Virus record (IMG/VR): IMGVR_UViG_3300046782_000096
Span: 1 to 63,557 of that record
Length of the DNA stretch: 63,557 bases
Reading direction: 5' to 3' (one strand)
From: a virus
Shown: positions 37,809 through 45,507 of the stretch, one piece after another
Layout of the letters: every line of letters begins with the position of its first letter
How positions within the stretch are numbered: the first letter of the stretch is position 1
Program-made: the position numbers and the translations under genes
Notes under the pieces: generated by a model
Told to the model about the DNA's origin: nothing
Database searches by the model: none
The model's input: the letters and a program-made list of their open reading frames with translations, nothing else

Positions 37809-39286
37809 AAGAATTTTTTCTTTGGTGCCTCATCATTGCCCATACCGTTCAACATTCTACCTGCTCGTTGAACGCCACTACCCTTTCTTACAAACAACGC
37901 TACATACTGTTCTGCATCTTGTCCATGACTATATCTATTCTTCTCTGCCTTCTCTTTATATCTAGTCGCACCTGCCATTGTGTTACTCATCTTTTCATAG
38001 ACATACCCGCCCGCACACCCCTCAATCATATACTGACAGTGCGGGGATATTAAAAAACCATCATTACGGTTTAAAAAGAAGTCAACTGCCTCTTTGCGAG
38101 GAGCAAAATTATTTGTCGGCGCTAGTTGTAACTTTAGATGAAAGTCTGCGAGAACATCAAACGCAGTTCTCTTATCTAAACCAGACCTACCCCGCGCCGC
38201 TGGATCACCTACGCAAACATAGGTATAACCAGAATATTTTTGATTTAATAAAGGCATTACATACTCCATGCAGAAGGACTCTAAATCCTCATCTGCTGGA
38301 GCTAATTCATCTATTATTCTTAATCCCCCTCTTCTAGATAACTGATTAATTATACATGCTGGATTAAGACCAAAATCCCACCCTAGTATAAGCGGTAATC
38401 CTCTTTCTCCTCTTAATATCTCCTTCGCTACATGCCGATTTTGGCTAAACTGTGGATATATAGGTTTGCCAAATAACTGTACACCATACTCATTTGCCAG
38501 CATTACCCTGATATAAGACTCAGAATTACCCTGAATCTGGTTTTTATAGTAGTTTGGAGGCAGATTTTTAAGGTTTTCAGCATCTGGATTCGGTACCCAT
38601 ATACTAGTTTTATTGTCCCAAAACACCGCCGCAGGGTACTCAAATAGCTTAAAATCGTCTAGTTTTTCCTCTCCTTCAAACAACATATACAGCCAATGAC
38701 CCACTTTTGGCCTATTTGTGTCTGCTATAATACCAGACCAAGTAGCTCCACCCTCTTTTATAGCTGGATATCGGGGTATACGACCACGTAGAAAGTCAAT
38801 TATTGCCTTTGGAACCTCTCTTACCTCGTTTATCCATGCTCCAGTAAGCTCTAAAGACAATAATTTCTTAATATCATCCTCAGTTTCCAGTGCTAAAAAG
38901 ATAAATTCTATGTCCGCTATGGTCCCATCATTTAATCTTTGTCTAAAATTCGCTCTAATCGGTACATCAAAGACTACTGGACATATATTATTCGGTACCC
39001 ATTCTTGGAAAGTCTTAATAGTTGTCGATTTTAACTCTGGATATGTGTTACGTATGATAGCCCAACGTGATTTCCTTACCCCTTGGAACGGTGCTTGCTC
39101 AAAGCCACGCATTAAAAGCTCCATAACGCATCCAGCAGACTTGCCACATCCCACTGGACCCATTAAGAACCGGTAAAGTGTATCATCATTATGAAATAAA
39201 CGGGCAGTAGGCTCTGCATCATACGTCAATAAGCCTGTCCTGCCCGTTGGTTTTAGCTCTATATTACGTGGATGAGCTGCACTCAC
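37799..39286 (-). CDS. terL: Terminase large subunit
   Basis: 495 aa. Walker A GPVGCGKS (K49), a Walker B-like hydrophobic strand (IEFIFLAL.TED) and coupling region are followed by an RNase H-type nuclease domain with ILGWDFGLNPACI as the first Asp strand and CVGDPAARGRSG as the second. This is the packaging ATPase/nuclease. Located downstream of TerS with two small genes between. Confidence 0.92.
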   Translation of the reverse strand: MSAAHPRNIELKPTGRTGLLTYDAEPTARLFHNDDTLYRFLMGPVGCGKSAGCVMELLMRGFEQAPFQGVRKSRWAIIRNTYPELKSTTIKTFQEWVPNNICPVVFDVPIRANFRQRLNDGTIADIEFIFLALETEDDIKKLLSLELTGAWINEVREVPKAIIDFLRGRIPRYPAIKEGGATWSGIIADTNRPKVGHWLYMLFEGEEKLDDFKLFEYPAAVFWDNKTSIWVPNPDAENLKNLPPNYYKNQIQGNSESYIRVMLANEYGVQLFGKPIYPQFSQNRHVAKEILRGERGLPLILGWDFGLNPACIINQLSRRGGLRIIDELAPADEDLESFCMEYVMPLLNQKYSGYTYVCVGDPAARGRSGLDKRTAFDVLADFHLKLQLAPTNNFAPRKEAVDFFLNRNDGFLISPHCQYMIEGCAGGYVYEKMSNTMAGATRYKEKAEKNRYSHGQDAEQYVALFVRKGSGVQRAGRMLNGMGNDEAPKKKFLWA

Positions 39287-39461
39287 TAAATTCTCCTGAT
39301 TCTTCCAAGTCTACTAAAAACTCTGCCAAATCCTTATCTACCTGTCTATCTTCCATTTCCTTTAGTATCCTTGCTTCCCTTGATGTTTGCACCTGACTTT
39401 TACATATGCTACGCTTACCGTTTTCCAGTCTCTTTTGCACTACGTATATTACTTCTCCCAT
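39264..39461 (-). CDS. Small hypothetical protein between TerS and TerL
   Basis: 65 aa. ATG at 39461 is preferred over a GTG at 39464 because GGAGAA lies upstream at good spacing. Charged, helical C-terminal half (ILKEMEDRQVDKDLAEFLVDLEE written in part), one Cys pair region near the end. Overlaps the terminase start by 23 bp. Confidence 0.6.
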   Translation of the reverse strand: MGEVIYVVQKRLENGKRSICKSQVQTSREARILKEMEDRQVDKDLAEFLVDLEESGEFSECSSST

Positions 39462-39571
39462 CACATTCTCCCCGTTGGGGGTCCACCGGGATTAGGCGTA
39501 AAACCACGCTTTCTACTTTTACTCTTCTCAAACTTCTCTTTTACTGTCTTACCTTTAGATTTCTTTTTCAC
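39461..39571 (-). CDS. Very small basic protein
   Basis: 36 aa from a GTG start preceded by AGGAATT. Eleven Lys in the first 22 residues and a Pro/Gly-rich end. Its stop overlaps the next ATG (TGATG). Coupling and ribosome site support it, but at this length it could be spurious. Confidence 0.45.
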   Translation of the reverse strand: MKKKSKGKTVKEKFEKSKSRKRGFTPNPGGPPTGRM

Positions 39572-39625
39572 GTCTTAATTCCTCTCTTTCGCTCTGCTCT
39601 CTCCTGCGCAGGAGTGTCTTTAGGA

Positions 39626-40342
39626 TTATCCTTGCGGTTCTTGTTCTGGCTCGAAAAGGGGGGTTTCTTGGGCTTTTGCTTCTTCATAATTCATATCCTC
39701 TTTCGGTATGGTTAAGTCAATCGCGTTTAACCCCGATCCCAAATAGTTCGTAAAGTCAAATGATACCGGTGGATTGGGATCACCTTTATGCTCTATTACA
39801 CTTGCTTTTTCTCTAACCAATCTCTCTTGCTGTTCTGGCAACAGCCCTACATTGAAATTATACGTAACCGTTGCCCCCGCTGCTATCCCCGACACGTCCA
39901 CCTTCTGACCCCATCTCTTCTGTCCAAAACCCTTTGCCATTATCCGTTTATGGTTAGCTATTTTCTCTGCTTTATCTAACTGTTTATCTGACGGTACAAA
40001 TACTTCTTCTAACTTATCCCTTGCTTCAAACATTAAGTTATCCGCTTCATGGTTTAACGCCCACTCCCATTCTGCTTTCCTCTCTGCGTCATTGTCTATC
40101 CATCGCATTAAAATATGCTGAGATATCTGTAACGCTGTCGCTATTTGTTTAGGAGAGAATTGATTTAATAATAGGTCTGTTATTATCTCCATCCCTATTG
40201 CTTCAAGATACTGTAAAGGGTGAGTATGCTTAGAATAAAAGGCGTCATAAGACCGAGGGTCAAAATGCTTAAACGGTGCCTTGTACTGTATTTTATCTAG
40301 TATCTGTAACGGAGTTTCCTTTTCTTTGACTAAAGCGTTCAT
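39626..40342 (-). CDS. Terminase small subunit (putative)
   Basis: 238 aa. Residues about 55-90 (LLLNQFSPKQIATALQIS...MRWI) form an HTH like those of TerS DNA-binding domains, followed by a helical oligomerisation region and an acidic tail. It lies just upstream of TerL. It should recognise the packaging site. Confidence 0.72.
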   Translation of the reverse strand: MNALVKEKETPLQILDKIQYKAPFKHFDPRSYDAFYSKHTHPLQYLEAIGMEIITDLLLNQFSPKQIATALQISQHILMRWIDNDAERKAEWEWALNHEADNLMFEARDKLEEVFVPSDKQLDKAEKIANHKRIMAKGFGQKRWGQKVDVSGIAAGATVTYNFNVGLLPEQQERLVREKASVIEHKGDPNPPVSFDFTNYLGSGLNAIDLTIPKEDMNYEEAKAQETPLFEPEQEPQG

Positions 40343-40665
40343 AACTCACCCGCATCCTCTGTCTCTTCTAGGGCTTCAAGAACAGTGATACGCTTTAATA
40401 AGGCATCATGTACAACTGCCGGTGTCAGACTTCTCCCTATTGATCCCCTAGCAGCCCAAAAAGACGTACCTATTGTACCGTCCATGTTCCAGACGACCAA
40501 AGCATAACCCGCTGCATGACCCTGTGACAAAAGTTCATTCTTGGCATGTTGTAAATGCCTAGTAATCTCCTCATGCGTTTTATCTGGTAGACTAGTCAAA
40601 TCTACCAATTTCGGCTTCGGTAACGGTTTGTTTTTGACTATCTTTATCTCTCTCTTTTTGCTCAT
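40339..40665 (-). CDS. Hypothetical protein upstream of TerS
   Basis: 108 aa with a Lys/Pro-rich N-terminus and an alpha/beta body containing AGYALVVWNMDGTIGTS. Overlaps TerS by four bases. A similar small protein of unknown role often occurs in phage early or packaging regions. Confidence 0.62.
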   Translation of the reverse strand: MSKKREIKIVKNKPLPKPKLVDLTSLPDKTHEEITRHLQHAKNELLSQGHAAGYALVVWNMDGTIGTSFWAARGSIGRSLTPAVVHDALLKRITVLEALEETEDAGEL

Positions 40666-40927
40666 CTAATTTCTCCTGAAACCTTGCTCTGTAATGCTCT
40701 ATGTGTAAATCTTCCAGCCACTTGCTAAACTCTCCCGGCTTGCGAACTTCAAACTCTATAACTCTTGATAAAGCTCTTTTGATTTTAGGTGCATAAAGAT
40801 TAAATTGCGGTATAGTGTTTGGTAAGAGCCTAGTGTTTTTCGTTACAGGTTTAATTAACCTATTTTCTTTCTTTAACCTTTTATACATTGCCCGCTTCGC
40901 TTTCCTTCTTGAAGATGATCTGCTCAT
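40592..40927 (-). CDS. Basic helical protein
   Basis: 111 aa. ATG at 40927 forms a TAATG overlap with the preceding zinc-ribbon gene, which decides the start over an ATG six bases upstream. The N-terminal 40 residues are Arg/Lys-rich and the C-terminus is a charged helix (KLDEQKERDKDSQKQ). It overlaps the next gene by 74 bp. Likely nucleic-acid binding; no family known. Confidence 0.6.
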   Translation of the reverse strand: MSRSSSRRKAKRAMYKRLKKENRLIKPVTKNTRLLPNTIPQFNLYAPKIKRALSRVIEFEVRKPGEFSKWLEDLHIEHYRARFQEKLDEQKERDKDSQKQTVTEAEIGRFD

Positions 40928-41103
40928 TACCATTTTCCTTTAGGACATACCTGATCTTTTAGCCAAGTCTTGCCTTCCACCACGCATAAGCATACCGAAC
41001 ATAACGAAAGAACCGCAGGAAAAGCCCTTCTGTAAAACGGACAAGTCTTACAGATTTTAAGCCTCTTTTCCCGTTCATCGTCCATTGCAAATCTAAAACG
41101 CAT
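40927..41103 (-). CDS. Small zinc-ribbon protein (DUF6171-like)
   Basis: 58 aa. The pattern RLKICKTCPF...LCSVCLC..........VCPKGKW is a compact phage zinc-ribbon family: CxxC, a second CxxC with an adjacent Cys, and a final CP.GKW. Its stop overlaps the next start (TAATG) and it begins 3 bp after the upstream stop. Likely a metal-binding early or packaging-associated protein. Confidence 0.72.
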   Translation of the reverse strand: MRFRFAMDDEREKRLKICKTCPFYRRAFPAVLSLCSVCLCVVEGKTWLKDQVCPKGKW

Positions 41104-41106
41104 CTT

Positions 41107-41514
41107 TTAACCCCTAAGTGCCGGGGGTGGCTGTGTGTCTTGTCCAGCTAAAGGAGGATCGGTTACCGCTTCTTTAGGTGCATGTCCTTTTATTAACTCT
41201 TCCGGTCCTATTGAACTTCTTACTCTACCTAATACCTCTTCTGTCTTTGCCGCCTGTCCTAACTGGTACGGCATCCACATAGCATAACCACCTTTTGCCG
41301 GTCTTTCTTTTCCTGACTCCATTTGCCAAAGAGGCACTTTAGAAATATACCTTGTTTGACCAGAAGCACTTATTACGAAAAGACTTACTTCTTCTGGACT
41401 GTGAACTGCAATTATATCTGCCTTTAAGGGATCATTATTATGCTGTTCTAAATTGTCTACGTTCTTTGGTATGTACCACACTACTCTTCCAACAGTTGGT
41501 TTAATAAAGCTCAT
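41107..41514 (-). CDS. First gene of the leftward operon, conserved phage hypothetical
   Basis: 135 aa beginning SFIKPTVGRVVWYIP, a small beta-domain family recurrent in tailed phages, with a disordered Pro-rich C-terminus. The GGAGAAT ribosome site and the promoter 32-60 bp upstream make it the head of the structural transcript. Function unknown. Confidence 0.7.
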   Translation of the reverse strand: MSFIKPTVGRVVWYIPKNVDNLEQHNNDPLKADIIAVHSPEEVSLFVISASGQTRYISKVPLWQMESGKERPAKGGYAMWMPYQLGQAAKTEEVLGRVRSSIGPEELIKGHAPKEAVTDPPLAGQDTQPPPALRG

Positions 41515-41545
41515 TGGGATTCTCCTTGGGGTGGGTCAACCGGCC

Positions 41546-41574
41546 TACGTATCACAGTTCTGCCGAGCTGTCAA
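41546..41574 (-). promoter_or_regulatory. Leftward promoter for the structural arm
   Basis: On the minus strand TTGACA (41574-41569), exactly 17 bp, then TACGTA (41551-41546). The first leftward gene starts 32 bp further. The -35 and spacing are ideal; the -10 departs from TATAAT in the same way as other promoters of this phage (TACGCT, GACGAT). It is the only obvious entry for the 34-kb leftward arm. Confidence 0.6.
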
Positions 41575-41794
41575 GGGGTTTCGAGCGCGGGGATAACGAA
41601 AAAAATTTATTTTTTAGCATATGGAGATAATGAGGACTACCGGGTTTAGCTTACCGAGATTTTAAATTATTATTTTTTGGCGCGACTCAAACCAATTGTG
41701 CGAGTTATAGAGGTACCTTCGGTACCTGTTCGGCGCTACGCGACTACGGGTCCGCATGGGGGGTCTAGTATACTAATACACAACGCCGGGTTTA

Positions 41795-41954
41795 GCCATC
41801 TATACGTCTATACGTTTAGCCATCTATATGTCTATACGTTTATACCGCTGTCCGACTGCCATTGTATACAATGTCACAACGCCGGGTTTAGCCGTCTAAA
41901 CGTCTAGCCGTCTAACAGCACCGGGAGCATATCGTTTGGCCGTCTAAACGTCTA
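41795..41954 (+). repeat. Four copies of a 16-bp iteron
   Basis: Copies fit GCCRTCTAWAYGTCTA at 41795-41810, 41819-41834, 41891-41906 and 41939-41954. The first two are spaced 24 bp apart, a little over two helical turns. A partial fifth copy (GCCGTCTAA) begins at 41907. Each is preceded by TTTAG or TTTGG. They lie directly before the DnaA boxes and may bind a phage initiator. Confidence 0.75.
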
Positions 41955-41963
41955 ATAACAACC

Positions 41964-42030
41964 TGTGGATAACCGGTGAATTGGTGATAGCATAAGCTGT
42001 TAGTAACCCTGTGGATAACCCTGTGGATAA
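41964..42030 (-). promoter_or_regulatory. Three perfect DnaA boxes
   Basis: TGTGGATAA, the reverse complement of the consensus TTATCCACA, occurs at 41964-41972, 42010-42018 and 42022-42030, all in the same orientation; the last two are 12 bp apart. Three exact 9-mers within 67 bp are not expected by chance in 63 kb. They suggest host DnaA takes part in initiation. Confidence 0.8.
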
Positions 42031-42439
42031 CTGTTTTTGTCTCCTTTTCGCAACGTGTCTAAAACCGCATAGGACGACCGGAGCGGCTCACCGGGTTTGG
42101 GGAATAGCACGGTTAGGGGTCAAATGCGCCGGCCTTGTAGAGCGTTCTAGGGGCATTAGCGTCGATTCTGATTTAGTGCAAAATAACCCTTAAACCCTAT
42201 TGCTTTTAGCTTCAATCGGAGTATTATCGGCAATGCGGGCAACTGAGCGAAAGGCTCCCCGCCTCAGAACCGGGACGCGCTGTTAGCGTTTCGGTTGCTA
42301 CGGGCTGACAACGGGCATTGGATAAATCCCCCCCTCAGCGAAATTGGTACCGGCTCTTTTACAATTCCCAAGGGTAACCGCGACTTTAACGAATAGGCGT
42401 TAAGGCGCGTTTTTGCATTCCTAAACCGGAGAGTTTCAA
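42031..42439. other. Non-coding stretch before the DUF932 gene
   Basis: No ORF with a plausible start or family is seen. Notable is a hairpin GCGGG...CCCGC enclosing GAGC-GAAA-GGCTC at about 42235-42262. GC content is higher than in the adjacent AT-rich blocks. It must carry the promoter for the first rightward gene, but I could not find a convincing -35/-10 pair. Confidence 0.5.
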
Positions 42440-43492
42440 ATGGCACACGCATTGGATTTTAGTAAGGGTTTCGCAGCAGTTGCTGCGATCGGTGGACGCA
42501 AGTCTATGTGGCATCAGAACGGGCAGGAGATTCTGCCCACTGATTCACCGGAGGATATTCAAACGAAAGCGGGCGCTGATTTTAGCGTCAAGATTGCATC
42601 CGCTAAGTTTGACCGCGAAATTGTCGGATTGGACGGTAAGCCGTTCTATCAGGAGGAGATTGCGGAAAATGTCTTTCACCTGTATCGCAGCGATACCGGG
42701 CGCGTAATGAATACTGTTACCGAACGGTATAAGCCTGTACAGCCTGCGACTATCTTTCAATTTTTCAAGCAACTGTGCGCCAAGCACGGATACCAGATCG
42801 AAACCGCAGGCGTATTGGCTAATGGTGGACGTTACTGGGTCACGGCTAACACGCGCAACGTGTTGCAGCTTCCGGGCAAGGATAAAATGCAACAGTTTGT
42901 CACCATTGCTACATCGTGCGATGGCAGTATGTCCACGGAAGGATTCACAACCGAGTTTCGAGTAGTGTGTGATAACACACTACAAAGCGCACGGCATGAC
43001 AACGTGCTAAGCGTTAAAAACCGGCACTCTACGGTTGTGGATTGGGACAAAATCAGTATTAAGCTAGAACTAGTCTCAGACGCATGGTCTAAGTTTAGCG
43101 CTCATGCGAAAGAGATGGCTAAGTTCAAGGTGAGCGAGGGGCAGGCAATGAAATTGCTGTTAAACGCTTACTACAGTTTGGATACTGAAGAGAAAGTTGC
43201 CAAATTCTTAGCGGCTGAAAAGCTGTCTGAGAAACAGGCAGCGCGCAGGGAGACTGACACAAAGCAAATGCTGAACCGGTTGCAAGCGCATCTCAATAAT
43301 GCACCGGGCGCAAAGGTCGAATCCTCAGACGGTACGCTTTGGGGAATCATCAATGCCGTGACCTACGATGTAGATCATGCAGCAGGCAAGGGCCGCACCG
43401 ATGAAGCCAAGTTTGTATCGTCACAATGGGGTGACGGTTCCAAGGTCAAAGACCGTGCTTGGACTGCGGCAGTAGCGCTGGTGACGGCATAG
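42440..43492 (+). CDS. DUF932 family phage/plasmid protein
   Basis: 350 aa. Opening AHALDFSKG.AAVAAIGGRKSMWHQNG, central TVTERYKPVQP, then VTIATSCDGSMSTEGFTTEFRVVCDNTLQSA and C-terminal AKFVSSQWGDGSKVKDRAWTAA follow the DUF932 (phage/plasmid-like, TIGR03299) pattern. The family is common on phages and plasmids and of unknown function; it is proposed to act in replication or plasmid maintenance. First gene rightward of the candidate origin and richer in GC than most neighbours. Ribosome site GGAGAG. Confidence 0.88.
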   Translation: MAHALDFSKGFAAVAAIGGRKSMWHQNGQEILPTDSPEDIQTKAGADFSVKIASAKFDREIVGLDGKPFYQEEIAENVFHLYRSDTGRVMNTVTERYKPVQPATIFQFFKQLCAKHGYQIETAGVLANGGRYWVTANTRNVLQLPGKDKMQQFVTIATSCDGSMSTEGFTTEFRVVCDNTLQSARHDNVLSVKNRHSTVVDWDKISIKLELVSDAWSKFSAHAKEMAKFKVSEGQAMKLLLNAYYSLDTEEKVAKFLAAEKLSEKQAARRETDTKQMLNRLQAHLNNAPGAKVESSDGTLWGIINAVTYDVDHAAGKGRTDEAKFVSSQWGDGSKVKDRAWTAAVALVTA

Positions 43493-43503
43493 CAGCATGA
43501 TTG

Positions 43504-43521
43504 GGGAGCATGGATGCTCCC
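43504..43521 (+). promoter_or_regulatory. CsrA-type hairpin 1 (GGGAGC-AUGGAU-GCUCCC)
   Basis: A perfect 6-bp GC-rich stem encloses the hexaloop AUGGAU, which fits the ANGGAN loop bound by CsrA/RsmA. It lies 31 bp upstream of the next ATG. A short T-run (TTTT) follows after ACC, so weak termination is an alternative. Confidence 0.6.
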
Positions 43522-43551
43522 ACCTTTTAATCCTAAATCGGAGAGTGTTAA

Positions 43552-43722
43552 ATGGCACATACCGCACAAGAAATCCGGCAAGCTATCATCAAGCTGGAAG
43601 CAATATTGGATTATTCAACTATCAAGTTGATGGTCCAAATCGAAGAAGTAAGAAGGATCGAAGTCAAGATTGCATCGCTGGAAGCGATGTTGAAACCGGT
43701 GGCAACCAATGAACCGGCTTAG
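43552..43722 (+). CDS. Small helical early protein
   Basis: 56 aa, all helical (QEIRQAIIKLEAIL.....IEEVRRIEVKIASLEAM). The leader (CCTAAATCGGAGAGTG.TAA then ATGGCACA) closely repeats that of the DUF932 gene, suggesting the gene starts were duplicated or share regulation. A CsrA-type hairpin precedes it. Overlaps the next gene by 14 bp. Confidence 0.65.
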   Translation: MAHTAQEIRQAIIKLEAILDYSTIKLMVQIEEVRRIEVKIASLEAMLKPVATNEPA

Positions 43723-43879
43723 AGTACCGCAATACTGCGGTAATCACCTGCAATCGCCTTACACCGGAGTCTGGGAAGAACGCCGCAAGGTTAGCCCGAA
43801 AGAAGCGCAAGAGTTTCTTGACAAGCTAGCAAACCGGCACATGCAGTCTGGTGGCAAGCGTAAGCGAGTCAGCAAGTAG
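43709..43879 (+). CDS. Small basic early protein
   Basis: 56 aa, Arg/Lys-rich C-terminus (GGKRKRVSK) with HTH-like spacing in the middle (SPKEAQEFLDKL). The start lies inside the end of the previous gene. No family recognised. Confidence 0.55.
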   Translation: MNRLRVPQYCGNHLQSPYTGVWEERRKVSPKEAQEFLDKLANRHMQSGGKRKRVSK

Positions 43880-43891
43880 GACTGAAACCAA

Positions 43892-43909
43892 GGGAGCATG
43901 GACGCTCCC
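43892..43909 (+). promoter_or_regulatory. CsrA-type hairpin 2 (GGGAGC-AUGGAC-GCUCCC)
   Basis: The same 6-bp stem as hairpin 1 with hexaloop AUGGAC. It lies 19 bp before the next ATG and overlaps the approach to its ribosome site. There is no following T-run, so it is not an intrinsic terminator. Confidence 0.6.
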
Positions 43910-43927
43910 GCAATTGGAGTTAAAGCA

Positions 43928-44353
43928 ATGGCACATGAATACAAAGTGGTCCAACCGACTGAGGTAATGGCGCGAGTCATGGGAACGAAGACGATAGACC
44001 AGTATTGTCACGAACTAAGCGAACAGGCTTTTAAGCTGGCAAAGCAAGTCTTCGAAGACAAAGCAAACGAAGACGGCTTTTATCCCGTTTGTCACTTTTG
44101 CGATGGAGAGTGTTTCGCGCAATGCCACGCTGACACGATAATCGCATTTAGGACTAACCCGCCGTGGCATGGGTTAGTTGATCCTCGCAGACTGCCAGAC
44201 TGGTACGAAGACAGAAACCACCAGATTGAAGCACGCATAAACCAAGCGCACCGGGCATCAAAAGTTTGCAGTAACAAGCTGATTTGGGGTCAAGACAAGA
44301 AGTCCGAAACCAAGCAGGACCGGGTGAAGAGGCTCCGCAAGAGCCGGTGGTGA
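43928..44353 (+). CDS. Early protein with Cys/His cluster
   Basis: 141 aa. ATG at 43928 with GGAG upstream (first residues MAHEYKVVQPT). CHFCDGECFAQCHAD near residues 54-68 is a candidate zinc-binding knot, and the C-terminus is Lys/Arg-rich (DRVKRLRKSRW). Last gene before a strong terminator. No family recognised. Confidence 0.65.
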   Translation: MAHEYKVVQPTEVMARVMGTKTIDQYCHELSEQAFKLAKQVFEDKANEDGFYPVCHFCDGECFAQCHADTIIAFRTNPPWHGLVDPRRLPDWYEDRNHQIEARINQAHRASKVCSNKLIWGQDKKSETKQDRVKRLRKSRW

Positions 44354-44364
44354 TGGTATACTGA

Positions 44365-44400
44365 GGGGGATCGGGAAACCGGTCCCCCTTTTTTTGTTTT
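44365..44400 (+). terminator. Rho-independent terminator
   Basis: GGGGGATCGG / CCGGTCCCCC form a 10-bp stem (one G-T pair) with a GAAA loop, followed by TTTTTTTGTTTT. It closes the DUF932 operon. Confidence 0.92.
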
Positions 44401-44445
44401 AAGTTTTACTAAATTAATATGTAGAGCAAACTAGTTTGCTCTAGT

Positions 44446-44542
44446 TACGCGCCAGCGCCAAGGTACGCGCCAGCGCAATTTAGTTTGTTTAGCTACGCGC
44501 CAGCGCGTAGCTACGCGCCAGCGATTAAAGTACGCGCCAGCG
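44446..44542 (+). repeat. Five-copy 12-bp iteron array (TACGCGCCAGCG)
   Basis: Exact copies at 44446-44457, 44464-44475, 44494-44505, 44512-44523 and 44531-44542, with starts 18, 30, 18 and 19 bp apart, all in one orientation. A decayed sixth copy (TACGCGACCGG) starts at 44552. Spacers differ. The array lies just after a terminator and upstream of the promoter for the next small-gene cassette. Three more copies occur at 45804-45857. Confidence 0.9.
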
Positions 44543-44582
44543 AAACTAAAATACGCGACCGGTATAATTGTATACTTCTGCA

Positions 44583-44729
44583 TTACTCCACCTCTTTATA
44601 GTTACACAACACCACATCTCCATTACTCCACTTGTATACATGTTCACAGTTATCACACCTAAAACTAAAATCGCCTAAGTTAATTAAGCAAATGTTGTTG
44701 ACACCGGGTCCGAAATATGAGACGATCAC
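44583..44729 (-). CDS. Possible 48-aa antisense Cys-rich ORF
   Basis: A GTG-started frame on the minus strand encoding FRCDNCEHVYKWSNGDVVLC near its end, which looks like a genuine small Cys-pair domain. There is no good ribosome site and it runs against all neighbours across the promoter at 44698. It may be a relic of a zinc-ribbon gene rather than an expressed gene. Confidence 0.25.
   Translation of the reverse strand: MIVSYFGPGVNNICLINLGDFSFRCDNCEHVYKWSNGDVVLCNYKEVE
44698..44726 (+). promoter_or_regulatory. Promoter for the small-gene cassette 44765-45705
   Basis: TTGACA (44698-44703), 17-bp spacer, GACGAT (44721-44726). The first gene starts 39 bp downstream. The -10 is weak by sigma-70 rules but resembles the TACGCT and TACGTA of the other phage promoters. 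Confidence 0.5.
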
Positions 44730-44764
44730 TGGGCAAGACCAACCAAACGAGGAGTTAAATTAAG

Positions 44765-44968
44765 ATGGCAATTAAAATACTACATAACGGCGCGATCCTT
44801 CTAGAGCGTAGATTGAAAGCAGAAGGCACAGATATCGTACTTTGTTTTATGCCAGACAACGCTCAGAAGTTTGTAACTTGGCAAATGGATTGTTCTAGCA
44901 TGGGTACGTACTGGGGACATTACTTCAACGACATAGAAAAAGCCGTAGAAGATTTCAAAACTCGTTAA
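44765..44968 (+). CDS. Small early protein
   Basis: 67 aa alpha/beta protein (KILHNGAILLERR, then W.MDCSSMGTYWGHYF.D...A..DF), resembling small phage proteins of unknown role. First gene of a four-gene cassette bounded by a promoter and a terminator and flanked by 12-bp repeats. Confidence 0.65.
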   Translation: MAIKILHNGAILLERRLKAEGTDIVLCFMPDNAQKFVTWQMDCSSMGTYWGHYFNDIEKAVEDFKTR

Positions 44969-44983
44969 TTTAGGAGAAACGCA

Positions 44984-45187
44984 ATGTCACATAGTTATGA
45001 AATAAACTGCAATTGTCCAAGATGTACAAAAGAAAGAACACGCCGCGCTATTCAATCGGCGGCAAATCCCAAACCGATTAAACCTATTCGCCGGTACAAG
45101 AAAAAAAGGACAGATGTAGCAAGCCGCGAAGAACAAAACGCTACACTACTGGAATGCGGCTATGGCGCGTGGGATGATCGGGATTAA
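44984..45187 (+). CDS. Small Cys-rich basic protein
   Basis: 67 aa. CNCPRC near residue 9 is a possible metal site; residues 15-45 are Arg/Lys-rich and the end is acidic. Ribosome site AGGAGAAA. Function unknown, possibly nucleic-acid or host-protein binding. Confidence 0.65.
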   Translation: MSHSYEINCNCPRCTKERTRRAIQSAANPKPIKPIRRYKKKRTDVASREEQNATLLECGYGAWDDRD

Positions 45188-45204
45188 TTTAACTGGAGAG
45201 TGCT

Positions 45205-45498
45205 ATGGCAACTATTAAATGTAACTATCACGTAAGACTGTTAATCAATTGGGAAGATTTGACAGATAAAGAGAAAAAGGAATTTGATTGGATGGACCAA
45301 GAAAAACAACAGAGCGCAGACTTTGTAAGATATAAAGGATGGGTGTACTATATTAATGATTTTATGGCATGTCCCAAAGGTAATGAGATGGAAGGATGGG
45401 ACGGCTATGAAGCCGATTCTTATTTTAGCGGTATCCTGCTTAAATGGCCGGATAAGTTTGATATGGATCGCGTAATAATGGCGCGTATTTATTCTTAG
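45205..45498 (+). CDS. Small acidic early protein
   Basis: 97 aa. Trp/Tyr/Asp-rich alpha/beta protein (KGWVYYINDFMAC, EGWDGYEADSYFSG), net acidic. Good ribosome site (GGAGAG). Small acidic early phage proteins often mimic DNA or bind host factors; that is speculation here. Confidence 0.65.
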   Translation: MATIKCNYHVRLLINWEDLTDKEKKEFDWMDQEKQQSADFVRYKGWVYYINDFMACPKGNEMEGWDGYEADSYFSGILLKWPDKFDMDRVIMARIYS

Positions 45499-45507
45499 GA
45501 GAATGCA

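Larger units (their letters stand above)
41590..42030. other. Candidate replication origin
   Basis: Non-coding region between the divergent arms. AT-rich blocks lie at 41592-41616 and 41659-41682. A hairpin AGGTACC-TTC-GGTACCT lies at 41711-41727, and perfect palindromes TAGTATACTA at 41766-41775 and CATTGTATACAATG at 41860-41873. Four repeats of a 16-mer and three perfect DnaA boxes follow. Clustered DnaA boxes, iterons and AT-rich DNA are standard origin parts; that this region is the origin is inference. Confidence 0.55.

Noticed and set aside
41677-42193. Two plus-strand frames in the candidate origin (41677-41907 and 42011-42193)
   Set aside because: They are composed of the iterons and DnaA-box region, have no ribosome sites and give unnatural repetitive peptides.
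42264-42452. Minus-strand 62-aa frame before the DUF932 gene
   Set aside because: No ribosome site, overlaps the DUF932 start and no family resemblance.
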